DNA of 64,000 nt, from the NCBI GenBank assembly GCA_964016985.1, contig OZ024826.1, positions 60,124,507 through 60,188,506 on the forward strand, read 5' to 3'. Origin of the DNA: Anodontia alba. Taxonomy: Eukaryota > Mollusca > Bivalvia > Lucinida > Lucinidae. The position numbers and the translations under genes are program-made. Of the stretch, positions 57,808 through 62,404 are shown piece by piece (within the stretch, counting starts at the first letter, position 1; every line of letters begins with the position of its first letter). Below the pieces are notes generated by a model. That model saw only the letters and a list, made by a program, of their open reading frames with translations. It was not told the DNA's origin and ran no database searches.

Positions 57808-57966
57808 TGTGTGATCCCAATATTAACAGCTTAAATAAATTCTGATAGTGGTTCTTTTTTACTCTGACTTTCAGTCTTTTATCGAGTAAAAATCTTTCTG
57901 CTCTTTACAGCCAACTCTCATTTCTTTGTCATTCTTTTGTGTTTTATTTTTCAGGAACTATTGTGA
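31895..57966 (+). CDS. GM2A: GM2 ganglioside activator-like protein, five exons
   Basis: Joined exons 31895-32032, 33800-33979, 38038-38214, 56484-56627 and 57955-57966 give 216 residues plus TGA; every intron is phase 0 with GT-AG ends. Known role of the family: a lysosomal lipid-binding cofactor that presents GM2 ganglioside to beta-hexosaminidase A (ML superfamily). Seen here: signal peptide (residues 1-19), FSWSDCGG block (59-66), PDPIKIPG (80-87), APWIKLPCIDRIGSC (119-133), CTCPVAS (159-165), SYTIPQTEFKID (167-178), ITGSLTY (189-195) and CLKI (202-205). All eight mature cysteines are present (64, 126, 133, 139, 148, 159, 161, 202), with the spacing expected for pairs 64-202, 126-133, 139-161 and 148-159. 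Sequons occur at Asn72, Asn75 and Asn158. An invertebrate member could bind other lipids. The last exon is the least certain. Confidence 0.88.
32120..32260. repeat. Family C palindrome, decayed
   Basis: 'gatatgtgcgtccagtgatgattcagatcag' at the left and 'gatcagattgcacagctgcgcag...ggacgtgtatgtcagaaggtat' at the right. In intron 1 of the GM2A-like gene. Confidence 0.5.
32288..32566 (+). mobile_element. MITE family A, copy 3
   Basis: CATAACGAAAACATGCCTAT to ATAGGTATGTTTTCGTGATG. The central palindrome TACTCGTTAGAACCGCCTCG, CCGAGGCAGTTCTAACGAGTA is near perfect. Intron 1. Confidence 0.85.
32723..33480 (+). mobile_element. Hairpin-ended element, CTAG tail (second copy)
   Basis: The head CCCCGCACTTTTCAAAGAAA, AAGCGGGCATATTGTATCAC is followed by CGTTCGTCCGTTCGACCGGC. 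The core has units with 'gatgagaactggaggaacac' (32870) and 'gatgaggactggagaaacgc' (33158). The tail GATTGCGCGCCATCTACTTG, CTCTAG|TT is the same as at 10683-11202. Lies in intron 1 of the GM2A-like gene. Confidence 0.75.
33531..33578. repeat. (CT)n(CA)n compound microsatellite
   Basis: A run of CT dinucleotides followed by CA dinucleotides, 220 bases upstream of exon 2. Confidence 0.95.
33622..33745 (+). mobile_element. MITE family A, copy 4 (left half only)
   Basis: CATTATGAAAACACGCCTAT and the following 'ttcaaatatataggaaattttacctccaaaaa' match the left half of copies 3, 6 and 7. The sequence breaks off at the start of the central palindrome, 55 bases before the exon 2 acceptor. Confidence 0.75.
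33800..33979 (+). CDS. GM2A: GM2A-like exon 2
   Basis: The acceptor TTTTCTTTAAG|ATT and donor GAAAAG|GTAAGC give 60 codons in phase 0. It contains GKIESFSWSDCGGSKKFVNI with the first family cysteine (64), TNLSVTPDPIKIPGPINVAT, and NSALVAPEK. These match the SSFSWDNC, LTLEPDPIIVPG and LSSPLK blocks of vertebrate GM2A. Confidence 0.9.
33980..34399. other. Intron 2, 5' part
   Basis: A short direct repeat 'agttacctcccctgaaagtatat' (34139, 34166). No other structure. Confidence 0.4.
34400..35200 (+). repeat. ~160-bp tandem repeat with homopolymer interruptions
   Basis: Units begin near 34412, 34573, 34730 and 34890/35010. They have 'ttgtattgtgtaagacagaa', 'ttctttttctctaataaa', 'gtcaaagatttctcag' and 'gattttgaaatttcgtataa' blocks. 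An A-rich run (34898-34940) and T-rich run (35046-35082) lie inside it. No terminal hairpins are recognised. Confidence 0.65.
35201..36200. other. Intron 2 spacer
   Basis: No exon or repeat pair is recognised. A minus-strand 79-residue frame (35341-35580) has no recognisable domain. Confidence 0.35.
36205..36492 (-). mobile_element. tRNA-derived SINE, copy 2 (inverted)
   Basis: In reverse it has the head GCCGGCCTCAGTGGCTCAAT, B box GGGTTCGATCACCACCGG, body 'tcattctctcc' and 'aggactaaacctgcccagga', and ends near 'gacggctccgtaaaac'. Same family as 10026-10315, here in intron 2 of the GM2A-like gene. Confidence 0.8.
36777..36970 (-). mobile_element. MITE family A, copy 5 (internal deletion)
   Basis: Both terminal repeats are present (CATCACGAAAACACGCCTAT; right end CGTAATG), but one arm of the central palindrome and the adjoining region are missing: 'taaaactgg' runs directly into 'cggcgaggcggttctaacgagtaccc'. 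Confidence 0.8.
36971..37445. other. Intron 2 spacer
   Basis: A half hairpin of the CAGTGTAGATC type near 36990. Otherwise nothing is seen. Confidence 0.35.
37446..37556. repeat. Decayed foldback (AACGT-rich MITE)
   Basis: 'gacaagcacacagcg' at the left and 'acgttgtgtgcccgttgt' at the right flank AACGTCTTGTT and AACGTTGAATCGATG motifs. It resembles the palindrome at 54556-54662. Confidence 0.55.
37575..37775. repeat. Two decayed family C palindromes
   Basis: 37580-37665 ('gatatgtgcgcccaatgaagattcatatcag') and 37695-37770 ('ttgagattctggtcagac...cgcatgtgtccgaagatacg') carry the arms of the family. Confidence 0.5.
37838..37856. repeat. Poly-T run
   Basis: A run of about 18 T in intron 2, 180 bases upstream of exon 3. 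Confidence 0.9.
38038..38214 (+). CDS. GM2A: GM2A-like exon 3
   Basis: The acceptor TTCGATTCAG|GGT and donor GCTTCT|GTGAGT give 59 codons in phase 0. It encodes WRYRIASIAPWIKLPCIDRI, then GSCDYDDVCALLSQITSC and INCTCPVAS. Six of the eight family cysteines are here. The WIKLPC...GSC...C...C...C.C pattern is the strongest single match to GM2A in the window. Confidence 0.93.
38355..38412. repeat. Short foldback, CAGTGTAGATC family
   Basis: 'aacagtgtagatcctcatgcgacggctcg' pairs with 'cgaaccgtctcatcaggatctac'. Located in intron 3, 140 bases after the exon 3 donor. Confidence 0.7.
38413..39009. other. Intron 3, 5' part
   Basis: Contains a family D fragment (38620-38670) and a 'cccttctgaaaaggggtctgctct' motif shared with 19970-19990. 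No exon. Confidence 0.4.
39010..39289 (+). mobile_element. MITE family A, copy 6
   Basis: CATTACGAAAACACGCCTAT to ATAGGCATGTTTTCGTGATG with the full foldback centre (GGTACTCGTTAGAACCGCCT and complement) and the 'aaagtggggtttaagggggtc' segment. Confidence 0.9.
39488..39524. repeat. (ATT)12 microsatellite
   Basis: An uninterrupted ATT run. It lies just upstream of the LINE fragment and opens a run of tyrosines in one frame. Confidence 0.95.
39685..39928 (+). pseudogene. LINE RT, N-terminal segment
   Basis: Translation includes QELEGKITYTELTSALRNMK and NNKSPGLDGFTVKFFKI, the typical 'NNKSPGxDGF' block before the RT fingers of L1/Tx1-type elements. A frameshift near 39800 follows. The reading frame resumes at PKPNKPRIN and stops at the insertion point in a TTTAAAA tract. 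Confidence 0.85.
39929..44026 (-). mobile_element. 4.1-kb element with ~23 copies of a 165-bp unit
   Basis: Read on the minus strand, the head (AGCTCACCTGAGCCGAAGGC, then AAGGTGAGGTATTGTGATCA, ending at 44026) is followed by a CGTCGTCGTCCGTC tract. About 23 tandem units follow, each carrying a gcggccatgttttttgacgaat-like block. The tail TCAGGTGAGCGATATAGGAC, CATCATGGTCCTCTTG ends at 39929. AAAA flanks both ends; removing the element plus one AAAA restores the LINE reading frame. No coding capacity. It fits the plan of Helentron-derived HINE/pearl elements. Confidence 0.8.
41942..42012. repeat. Perfect 31-bp-arm hairpin inside the array
   Basis: 41942-41972 (ATTATATGGAAATCGGTACA onward) is exactly complementary to 41982-42012, with the 9-base loop GGAACATTT. 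The other units have no inverted copy here, so it arose within one unit. Confidence 0.95.
44027..44729 (+). pseudogene. LINE RT, palm with YADD motif
   Basis: Blocks in order: LRPISLLNLTYKLE (44050s), KGFIAGRFLGENVRFIYDV, then LLSIDFEKAFDTVSWKF (44230s), CRQGDPISPYIFILCAEILG (second frame from 44410) and ILSQYADDTRLLLDISEN (44530s). A frameshift near 44395 joins the DFEKAFD and QGDP parts. The catalytic Asp residues (IDFEKAFD, YADD) are intact but the reading frame is not. Confidence 0.9.
44730..46040 (+). pseudogene. LINE ORF2 C-terminal region
   Basis: After several frameshifts (44730-45095), a 199-codon frame (45096-45695) encodes a C-terminal LINE domain (NPFWKDLMQVWSEF, PLWHNNRIGNGQLFLRNWCD). 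Past a stop, sequence near 45815-45860 encodes a CCYCYEQPEK-like Cys cluster, followed by FWIELKRWLTTNINLEI, typical of L1/Tx1 C-termini. The 199-residue frame is therefore a transposon relic, not a host gene. Confidence 0.75.
46041..46462. other. Intron 3 spacer
   Basis: No exon or repeat partner is recognised; it probably includes the LINE 3' untranslated region. Confidence 0.35.
46468..46558. repeat. (TA)n(TG)n compound microsatellite
   Basis: TA dinucleotides (about 46471-46494) followed by about 31 TG dinucleotides. An A-rich run follows at 46604-46643. Frames through it are artefacts. Confidence 0.97.
46644..46889. other. Intron 3 spacer / possible element head remnant
   Basis: 'cggctcaccggggttaatctggtgg' (46737-46760) may be a decayed head hairpin for the next element, but the match is weak. 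Confidence 0.3.
46890..47629 (+). mobile_element. Short inverted relative of the 4.1-kb element
   Basis: The CGTCGTCGTCCGTCTGTCCG tract (46898) is followed by 'aaatctcctcctaaatcactgg' and a short array of about three to four 165-bp-type units ('aaacatggccgccagggggcggggcttat'). The tail TCAGGTGAGCGATATAGGAC, CTCTTG|TTTT ends at 47629. It lies on the opposite strand to 39929-44026. Confidence 0.8.
47813..49258 (+). mobile_element. Element with ~10 units of ~145 bp, GCCGCCATCTTG motif
   Basis: Units carry 'ttctcctgaaccgaaaagcc', 'attgactcgaaacttggtagg', 'tagctaaaatcgctccgatcgg' and a 'atggccgccatcttgaaaat' block (for example at 47870, 48160, 48281, 48860 and 49152). The tail is CAGGTGAACGATACAGGGCT, AACTAGG|TT. 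No clear head hairpin is visible, so the 5' end may be truncated. Confidence 0.7.
49366..49710 (+). repeat. Tandem duplication, ~180 bp x 2
   Basis: 'actagcaaggcgtgagccaactctccggctgtgccgcctacatagg' (49360s) and 'actaacaagatgtgaactaactctgcaccggctgtgccgcctacacgg' (49556 on) begin two diverged units. Both also contain 'aaagagcat' and 'cagcatgtcctt' blocks. Confidence 0.75.
49921..50088 (+). other. Exon-like open segment of unknown nature
   Basis: A good acceptor (TTTTTTTTTATTTTCAG|ATT) is followed by an open frame with IVLLLQISECLDVNPNILDI, PIKSEIRPLTRGKN, ending at a stop at 50086-50088. A possible donor TATCAG|GTTTAT is present at 50056. It is inside intron 3 of the GM2A-like gene but adds nothing alignable to GM2A. 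It could be a cryptic exon, a relic, or chance. Confidence 0.2.
50089..50685. other. Intron 3 spacer
   Basis: A family D fragment lies at 50570-50660 ('ccgaccgttctaaggcactggttccgg'). No exon is supported. Confidence 0.4.
50686..52720 (+). mobile_element. Two-part array element, GCACCTGC head
   Basis: The head is TCGCACCTGCTTGTAGCAGG, GTGCGATATAGGCGTCCG, then a CGTCCGTCCGTCTGTC tract. Part 1 (50740-51420) has about four units of roughly 165-180 bp, each ending in its own CGTCTGTCCGTTCGTC tract. Part 2 (51420-52480) has eight units of about 145 bp with 'cagtgaccttgacctatatttt', 'acattttacgtcgacgtt' and 'ccatcaaaccttgcatagtgcttctcct'. The end GGCAGGTGCGATGACGCC (52687-52704) echoes the head. 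No protein-coding capacity. Confidence 0.75.
52750..52920 (+). repeat. Family D fragment
   Basis: 'aacacctcgtttggaaagagagagctt' and 'gctctatgattgtggctctaag' match 5070-5100 and 60130-60150. Confidence 0.5.
52946..53108. repeat. Foldback with internal direct repeats
   Basis: TTGAGGTATCACCGCAGTGG at the left pairs with CCACTGCGGTCATACCTCAA at the right. Inside, GGGTCGCRTGCAAA...GAATGAACCCC occurs twice on each arm. Total span about 163 bases, centred near 53027. Confidence 0.9.
53289..53368. repeat. Perfect 25-bp-arm hairpin
   Basis: TGACGTCACGTCATTTCGCG-TGATC at 53289-53313 is exactly complementary to 53344-53368, with a 30-base spacer. TGACGTCA is a CRE/ATF-type site by sequence, but here it is part of a foldback element. 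Confidence 0.9.
53424..53787. mobile_element. 364-bp long-inverted-repeat element
   Basis: TTAAAGGCACCATATCCCTC at the left pairs with GAGGGCTATGGAGCCTTTAA at the right. The arms (about 175-180 bases, roughly 80-85% by eye) meet near 53602 at ATTAATGTTGCCAACATTAAT. Typical MITE/foldback organisation. The minus-strand 73-residue frame is inside it. Confidence 0.85.
53839..53990. repeat. A-rich low-complexity tract
   Basis: Long A-runs interrupted by C (AAC, AAAC). May include retroelement tails. Assembly errors are likely here. Confidence 0.9.
53991..54555. other. Intron 3 spacer with MITE remnants
   Basis: 'ttggtactcgttagaagcatatcgcagtgatac' resembles the family A centre. 54440-54500 ('agaaataagaaaccatttgcctggatatccc') matches 7770-7800. 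No exon. Confidence 0.4.
54556..54662. repeat. AACGTC-rich palindrome (MITE)
   Basis: CCAGCAGGCACATACCGTCT on the left, AACGTCATGTGCCCGCTTGG on the right. The centre ATGCAACGTCATGACGTTGC is perfect (axis 54608/54609). Contains several AACGTYR repeats. Confidence 0.85.
54663..55204. other. Intron 3 spacer, nothing recognised
   Basis: No repeat pair or exon is seen. Confidence 0.35.
55205..55300. repeat. Family C palindrome
   Basis: 'tgagacctgcgaaggtttagatcag' pairs with 'ctgttcagaatcttcactgggcgca' around CGCGCATTTTGCGCAG. Confidence 0.65.
55306..55530 (+). mobile_element. tRNA-derived SINE with (ATT)n tail
   Basis: The head has an A box (GCAGTGGTAAAGCGTCGGAC) and B box (CCGGGTTCGATCCCC). 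The body contains 'ttccttgagcaagagactttatccacattg', common in invertebrate SINEs. The end is 'ctataaataaagtcg' followed by about eight ATT units (55505-55528). The head looks like a tRNA but lacks a foldable acceptor stem. In intron 3. Confidence 0.8.
55531..56455. other. Intron 3, 3' part
   Basis: A decayed family C copy at about 56250-56415. No exon is supported. Confidence 0.4.
56457..56477. repeat. (ATT)n run at the exon 4 acceptor
   Basis: About six or seven TTA units, immediately followed by TTTTGTAG, the 3' splice site of exon 4. Confidence 0.9.
56484..56627 (+). CDS. GM2A: GM2A-like exon 4
   Basis: The acceptor TATTTTGTAG|AAG and donor ACACAG|GTGAGT give 48 codons in phase 0. It encodes KSYTIPQTEFKIDAAIF, then GDHEITGSLTYNGQEAACLK and IKLSFKPTQ. 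It matches the TYSLPKSEF, NYRIESVL and GCIKIAASLKG blocks of vertebrate GM2A, including the last cysteine (202). An acceptor three bases downstream (GAAG|AGC) is possible. Confidence 0.9.
56628..57774. other. Intron 4, 5' part
   Basis: A poly-T run (56657-56683) follows the donor closely. A degenerate half of the 25993-26130 foldback is at about 57685-57770. No other feature. Confidence 0.4.
57776..57812. repeat. (AC)n(GT)n microsatellite
   Basis: About 13 AC units followed by GTGTGTGTG; the two halves are complementary and could pair. Confidence 0.95.
57955..57966 (+). CDS. GM2A: GM2A-like terminal micro-exon (3 codons and stop)
   Basis: The acceptor GTTTTATTTTTCAG|GAA is preceded by a strong pyrimidine tract. 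In phase 0 it adds Glu-Leu-Leu and TGA. This ends the protein eight residues after the family's last conserved block, close to the vertebrate C-terminus. The alternative acceptor CTTTACAG|CCA at 57910 would instead add about 28 unrelated residues. Without splicing, the exon 4 frame would run into the poly-T tract. Confidence 0.55.
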   Translation, partial: ELL

Positions 57967-58640
57967 TTGTGACAAACATTATGTCTAGAGGTGGGCAAAC
58001 TGTATCTCCGCAAATTTGAAATGGACTTCTGATAACTTGGACTTGCGTTGTTAGTGAATGTGTCATTAATGCTAATACATGTGCGCCTAACGAAGACTCA
58101 GATCAGCCTGGGCTGATGCCCAGGCTGATCTGAGTCTTCATTGGCAGCATTTTGTTGGTTTTGTCATGAGGTTGCAATAATAATATTTTTGCGAGTGCAT
58201 ATTGTATTTTAAGGTTATGAATACAATTAGTATGTCTTTCAGACATTGAAGAAAGGGAGACAACTTTTGTCACTTTCTGTTCGCTTTCTTGCGTATCAAG
58301 TCCTATCTGAAAAGGAGTCTAACCTAAAAGATTACCTTTGCTCCTTTGTAGAGTAGACCTTTTTGTCAGGAATAAATAAAATCTCACAGCGACTTAACAA
58401 AAATGAATCGCTTTAGGAAAATATTATCTCACATGCGGCGACTATCAGGAATAAATCGCACTGAGGGAAATGTTATCACACAGCAACTATCCTGGTTAAA
58501 TCGCACTGTTGAAAACATTATTCTCAGAGACTAACAGAACTGGTTTGCATGTCTATACAGTCAGAGCATTTGCTGCTAGCTAATTTTATGTATTCTTCAA
58601 TGTAAAGTCGCTATGTAGAAGGTAGAGGTTCTGACTGTCC
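57967..58640 (+). other. Probable GM2A-like 3' untranslated region and flank
   Basis: AATAAA motifs at 58372-58381 (aataaataaa) are candidate polyadenylation signals about 410 bases after the stop. A family C hairpin (58092-58139) lies within it. Confidence 0.45.
58092..58139. repeat. Perfect 22-bp-arm family C hairpin
   Basis: GAAGACTCAGATCAGCCTGG-GC and its complement GCCCAGGCTGATCTGAGTCT-TC flank a TGAT loop. If the 3' end of the GM2A-like mRNA extends to 58372, this hairpin is in its 3' UTR. Confidence 0.92.
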
Positions 58641-58650
58641 TGTAATTATG

Positions 58651-58760
58651 CTGCTATCTAAGGGAGCTAGGTTGATCGCTGCTGTCAAAGGAGATAGGTT
58701 GATTGCTGCTGTTAAACAAGCTAGGTTGATTGCTACTGTCAAAGGAGTTAAGTTGATTCA
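58651..58760 (+). repeat. 30-bp minisatellite x 4
   Basis: The unit is approximately GGAGCTAGGTTGATCGCTGC plus ten bases. It opens frames on both strands (ten-residue repeats), which I do not consider coding. Confidence 0.85.
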
Positions 58761-59353
58761 CCACCGTGAAACCGAAACAGATGTGCATATCAATGGAAAT
58801 ATCAATAATCCATTTCTTACTAAAAATAAATAAATAAGACATACAGCAATAAAAACGGGTCCTTGTGTCATATGCGAAACTCTGTAGTCTCGATCAGACT
58901 ATGTATCCACGCAGTTTGAGCTTGGTCTTCATTGTTCGTCTATGTATTCTACAGTATACATTGATCCTGTAATCGGTCAAAGCAGGTCAAAGTCAACGCG
59001 CTTTTGTTGCCTGCATATAGGATAAAGGGCCATTTTCAGCACCATTTATGATTACTTTTATTCAGTATTCCCACTATTATGATGTATTAACACCAGTAAT
59101 GATAATTGTTCAATGAATGAATGTCAGTTGCATAGTATATAAAATAAAATCTTCAACCATAAATGGGTAAAATATTGCTTTCTATGACTCACCAAAGTAA
59201 ATAAAACGTTCTCCAAAAGTTATAAGCCGATGGTAATAGATATTGTTAGTGGTTCATATTTCATCAAGAGCATTTCAGTATAATTACTGGTGGATGAAGA
59301 CGTAAAACATGATAAAATGAGAGAAAATTGGGATCCATTGGAAATACAGTGCT
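58761..59353. other. Intergenic spacer
   Basis: No exon or repeat pair is recognised. Confidence 0.35.
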
Positions 59354-59628
59354 CATTACGAAAACACGCCTATTCAAATATACTGAAAATTTTACCACCA
59401 AAAAATTAAAATTTTCAGATAAAAATTCTAATATTTTTTCATATTTCTGCTCATAGATTGTGGGTACTCGTTAGAACCGCCTCGGCGAGGCGGTTCTAAC
59501 GAGTACCCATAATCTATGTTTTTTGAGCAGAAATAGGAAAAATAATGTATACCCCTGTAAACCCAAGTTTTACTATATAAAAGTGGGGTTTACGGGGGTC
59601 AAAATTATATAGGTATGTTTTCGTGATG
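59354..59628 (+). mobile_element. MITE family A, copy 7
   Basis: CATTACGAAAACACGCCTAT to ATAGGTATGTTTTCGTGATG with the best-preserved centre: TACTCGTTAGAACCGCCTCG, GCGAGGCGGTTCTAACGAGTA. Confidence 0.92.
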
Positions 59629-59869
59629 TAGTCACTGAAGGGAAAAAGCAGATTCGGTTTCACTGACGCATTTTCTACAGAGTATTGAAAGCATGCGACA
59701 TTGCTTAGCATATATTATATAAACTCTGTAGTCCCAAACAATTAGAGAATTTAATGCTTTCAGAAGTATACCGAAATTACCAGACTTATATAGTATATTA
59801 GAAAATAATGTTCCTTTCTGAGCTAACAGAAGACGTTAGGAATATTGCAGTTTTTCATAATTATTTATG

Positions 59870-60190
59870 AGCAGACCGAGTTTTCCTGAACATTTTGTAA
59901 GACTTTGTGCCCCTCGCTGTTTGTCCTGTTTGAATTCGAGTATTCACTCACTGAAAAACTGCCCGTTTTGCTCTCTGTTTTTATCGTGTGTGATGTTTTC
60001 TTGTTCTTGTTGTCATTGCTGTATGGCAAATAGAGAGTTGATAAAGAGGGAGCTGGCTTCTTTGCGTTTCCTTGGTCAAGTGTGTACTGTTTGTCGTAGT
60101 TTATTTTCTCATCATGTCAATGGTAAGCTGTGTTCTGTGATTGTGGCTCGTCCTGGACATTTTCTTTACCATTGTTCACAATTCGGAATT
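59870..60190 (+). repeat. Family D fragment
   Basis: 'atttttatcg...ttgtcattgctgtatggcaaatagagagttgataaagagggagct', 'catgtcaatggtaagctgtgttctgtgattgtggctcgtcctggac' matches 52780-52910 and 5030-5215. The 108-residue frame is part of it. Confidence 0.55.
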
Positions 60191-60208
60191 TAAAGCGCTT
60201 TCCCGCAT

Positions 60209-60248
<40 letters not shown>

Positions 60249-60268
60249 TTGTTGTTGTTGTTGTTTTT
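60209..60268. repeat. Poly-T and (GTT)n tract
   Basis: About 38 T followed by GTT repeats. Confidence 0.97.
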
Positions 60269-60401
60269 GGGGGTTTTTTTTGCGTTACAGATGTGTTTTT
60301 CAAACCTTCCCCAAACGTATAATTTGTGAATGAAAACTTAAGTATTATGAAATTTGGTAAAGACGGTTTCTCTTCAATTCCATGGTTTACTTTCAGTTTT
60401 T

Positions 60402-61904
60402 GTACGCCCGTCAAAAAAACAGTTCGTATTATGTCGTCACGCTGTCCGTCTGTCTCTTAATTTTTCGTGTCCGCTCCATATCTCCTCTATCGATTGAAGT
60501 ATCTTTTTTGAAACTTTGACAAAACGTGCGGCATACCGAGACGATGTGCAGAACTAATAAATCAATTCCGTCCAATGAAGGTCAAAGTCATACTTCAAGG
60601 ACAAACGTCAATATTTCGTAACCACCCTATAACTTTCAAACCGTTAAGATTATTTCATGAAACCTAGGCATGATCAGACAATGTGCAGAGAAAAAGAACA
60701 GTAACCCTACTTTCAGTTCTGACCTAATAATGCCCCTTAGTTTATTACAGGCTAGAATTCGTGTCCGCTCTATAACTTTCAAACCGTTTAATAGTTTTTC
60801 ATGAAGTTTGTACAAATATAAGTAAGTCTACTTTCAGCTCTGACGTTATTATACACTTGTTTATTTCAGCCAACATTTCGTATCCGCTCTATGAATTCAA
60901 AACTGTTTAAGATTTCTATATGAAATTTTGTACAAATGTAAGGCATGGTTAGACAATGTGCAGAGAAAATTAACCGTAATCCTACTTTCTGTTCTGACAT
61001 AAGTATGCCCCATTTGTTTATTTCATATAGTGAGTTTGTGCCCGATCTATAACTTTAAAAACCGTTTCAGATTTTTTCATAAAACAGTGCAAATATAAGG
61101 TGTGATCAGACGATGTGCAAAAGAAAAGAACAATAATCATATTTTCAGTTCTGACAAAATTTCGTTCCTTTGTTTATTTAATATAGTGAGGTTGTCCCTG
61201 TATCCACTCTATAACTTTTAACTCGTTTAAGGTTTCTTCATGAAAACGTGTACAAATATTAGCCTATATTTCGTGTCCGCTCTATAACTTTATAACCGTT
61301 TAAGATTTCTTCTGGACATTTGGTAAAAATATAAGGCATGATCAGACAATGTGCAGAGTAATTATGTCCTTTTGGTTATTTTATACAGTGAGGTTGTGTC
61401 CGCTACATATCCTCTTCAGCGGTTGAAGGATGTTTATACGCCTGTCAATGGATGGGTAGTATTATGTCTTGACGTTGTCCGTTCGTCTGTCTGCCCATTA
61501 ATTTTTCATGTCCACTGCATATTTTTTTACCAAATTGACGGATTTTTGTGAAATTTTGGTCAAATGTTTACCATACCAAGGTGATGTGCAGAACTTATAA
61601 TTGAACCCTATCAGATGACGGTCAAATTCACAATTTAAGTTAATGAAGTTACAATTCTTTGCCAAAAAACACTGTAGCTGCTTATATTCTTCCGTTATTT
61701 TTGTGAACATTTACTTACTTACAAGCAGAAACCAAGTTAACCGACTCAAGTTTTCAGAGGCAACCGACTTTATTTTATTTCGAATCCCAGGGAAGGTATA
61801 CTGGACTATTATGGCCCTCGTGTTTGCTGATATGATGCAGCTATTCCTATTACTGTATAAAACCCTACAGTAGTATATTGTCCCGCTCAGTGGAGCTCTT
61901 GTTT
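60402..61904 (+). mobile_element. Array element with GTACGCCCGTC head, ~150-180 bp units
   Basis: The head GTACGCCCGTC is followed by CAGTTCGTATTATGTCGTCA and CGCTGTCCGTCTGTC. Six to seven units carry 'tttcgtgtccgctctataact', 'caaaccgtttaagattt', 'catgaaa...tgtacaaatataagg' and 'atgatcagacaatgtgcagag'. A second head-like stretch lies at 61436-61500 (TACGCCTGTCAATGGATGGG, then TATTATGTCTTGACG...GTCCGTTCGTCTGTCTG). The tail CCCGCTCAGTGGAGCTCTTG|TTT ends near 61904. Confidence 0.7.
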
Positions 61905-62404
61905 AAGGTGTTATTCAGTCTCATATCTGCCGCTTTCACAGGAAAGATACAAGTAAAGGGAATGCCCACAAGCACCAAGTACAGACTTGCCAAGGACGTA
62001 AGAGTAAAACACAAATGAGTGAGACGTAAGAGTAAACCACAAATGATCACGAAACTGCAATGCAACAACGTAGAGGGCCCAATGGCAATCTGAAACCAAA
62101 ATAAATATAAACTGCAAGTTGGACCACGATGGAAAGCAATTGTCAGGCGTCTACCTTCTAAAACAGGTGGGAAAACTCTACTGTGACAATGAATCGTGAA
62201 AATTCTGTGAAATGTCTGTGAAAACCTCATGACCAGACCGTGACATTTTGGAGTGATAGTTTTAGCCGTTCCCGCGAATAAAAGAAATGATTGCTATAAA
62301 ATTTTCATAAAAAAGACCTGTCAATTTCACAGATCCATAATCTTGTGAAAACTTCATAAAAAGAGATTTAACGATTTCATTGATTTTTCCATTGTCTTTG
62401 ACAA
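61905..62404. other. Intergenic spacer
   Basis: A possible family D fragment near 61935-62050. 'gtgaaaattctgtgaaatgtctgtgaaaac' motifs near 62195. No gene. Confidence 0.35.

Noticed and set aside
58648..58842. Repeat protein with ten-residue units
   Set aside because: Open frames exist on both strands across a 30-bp minisatellite; no splice or homology support.
59867..60193. 108-residue Cys-rich secreted protein
   Set aside because: The sequence is an interspersed repeat (family D) with copies at 52750 and 4975 that do not keep the frame.
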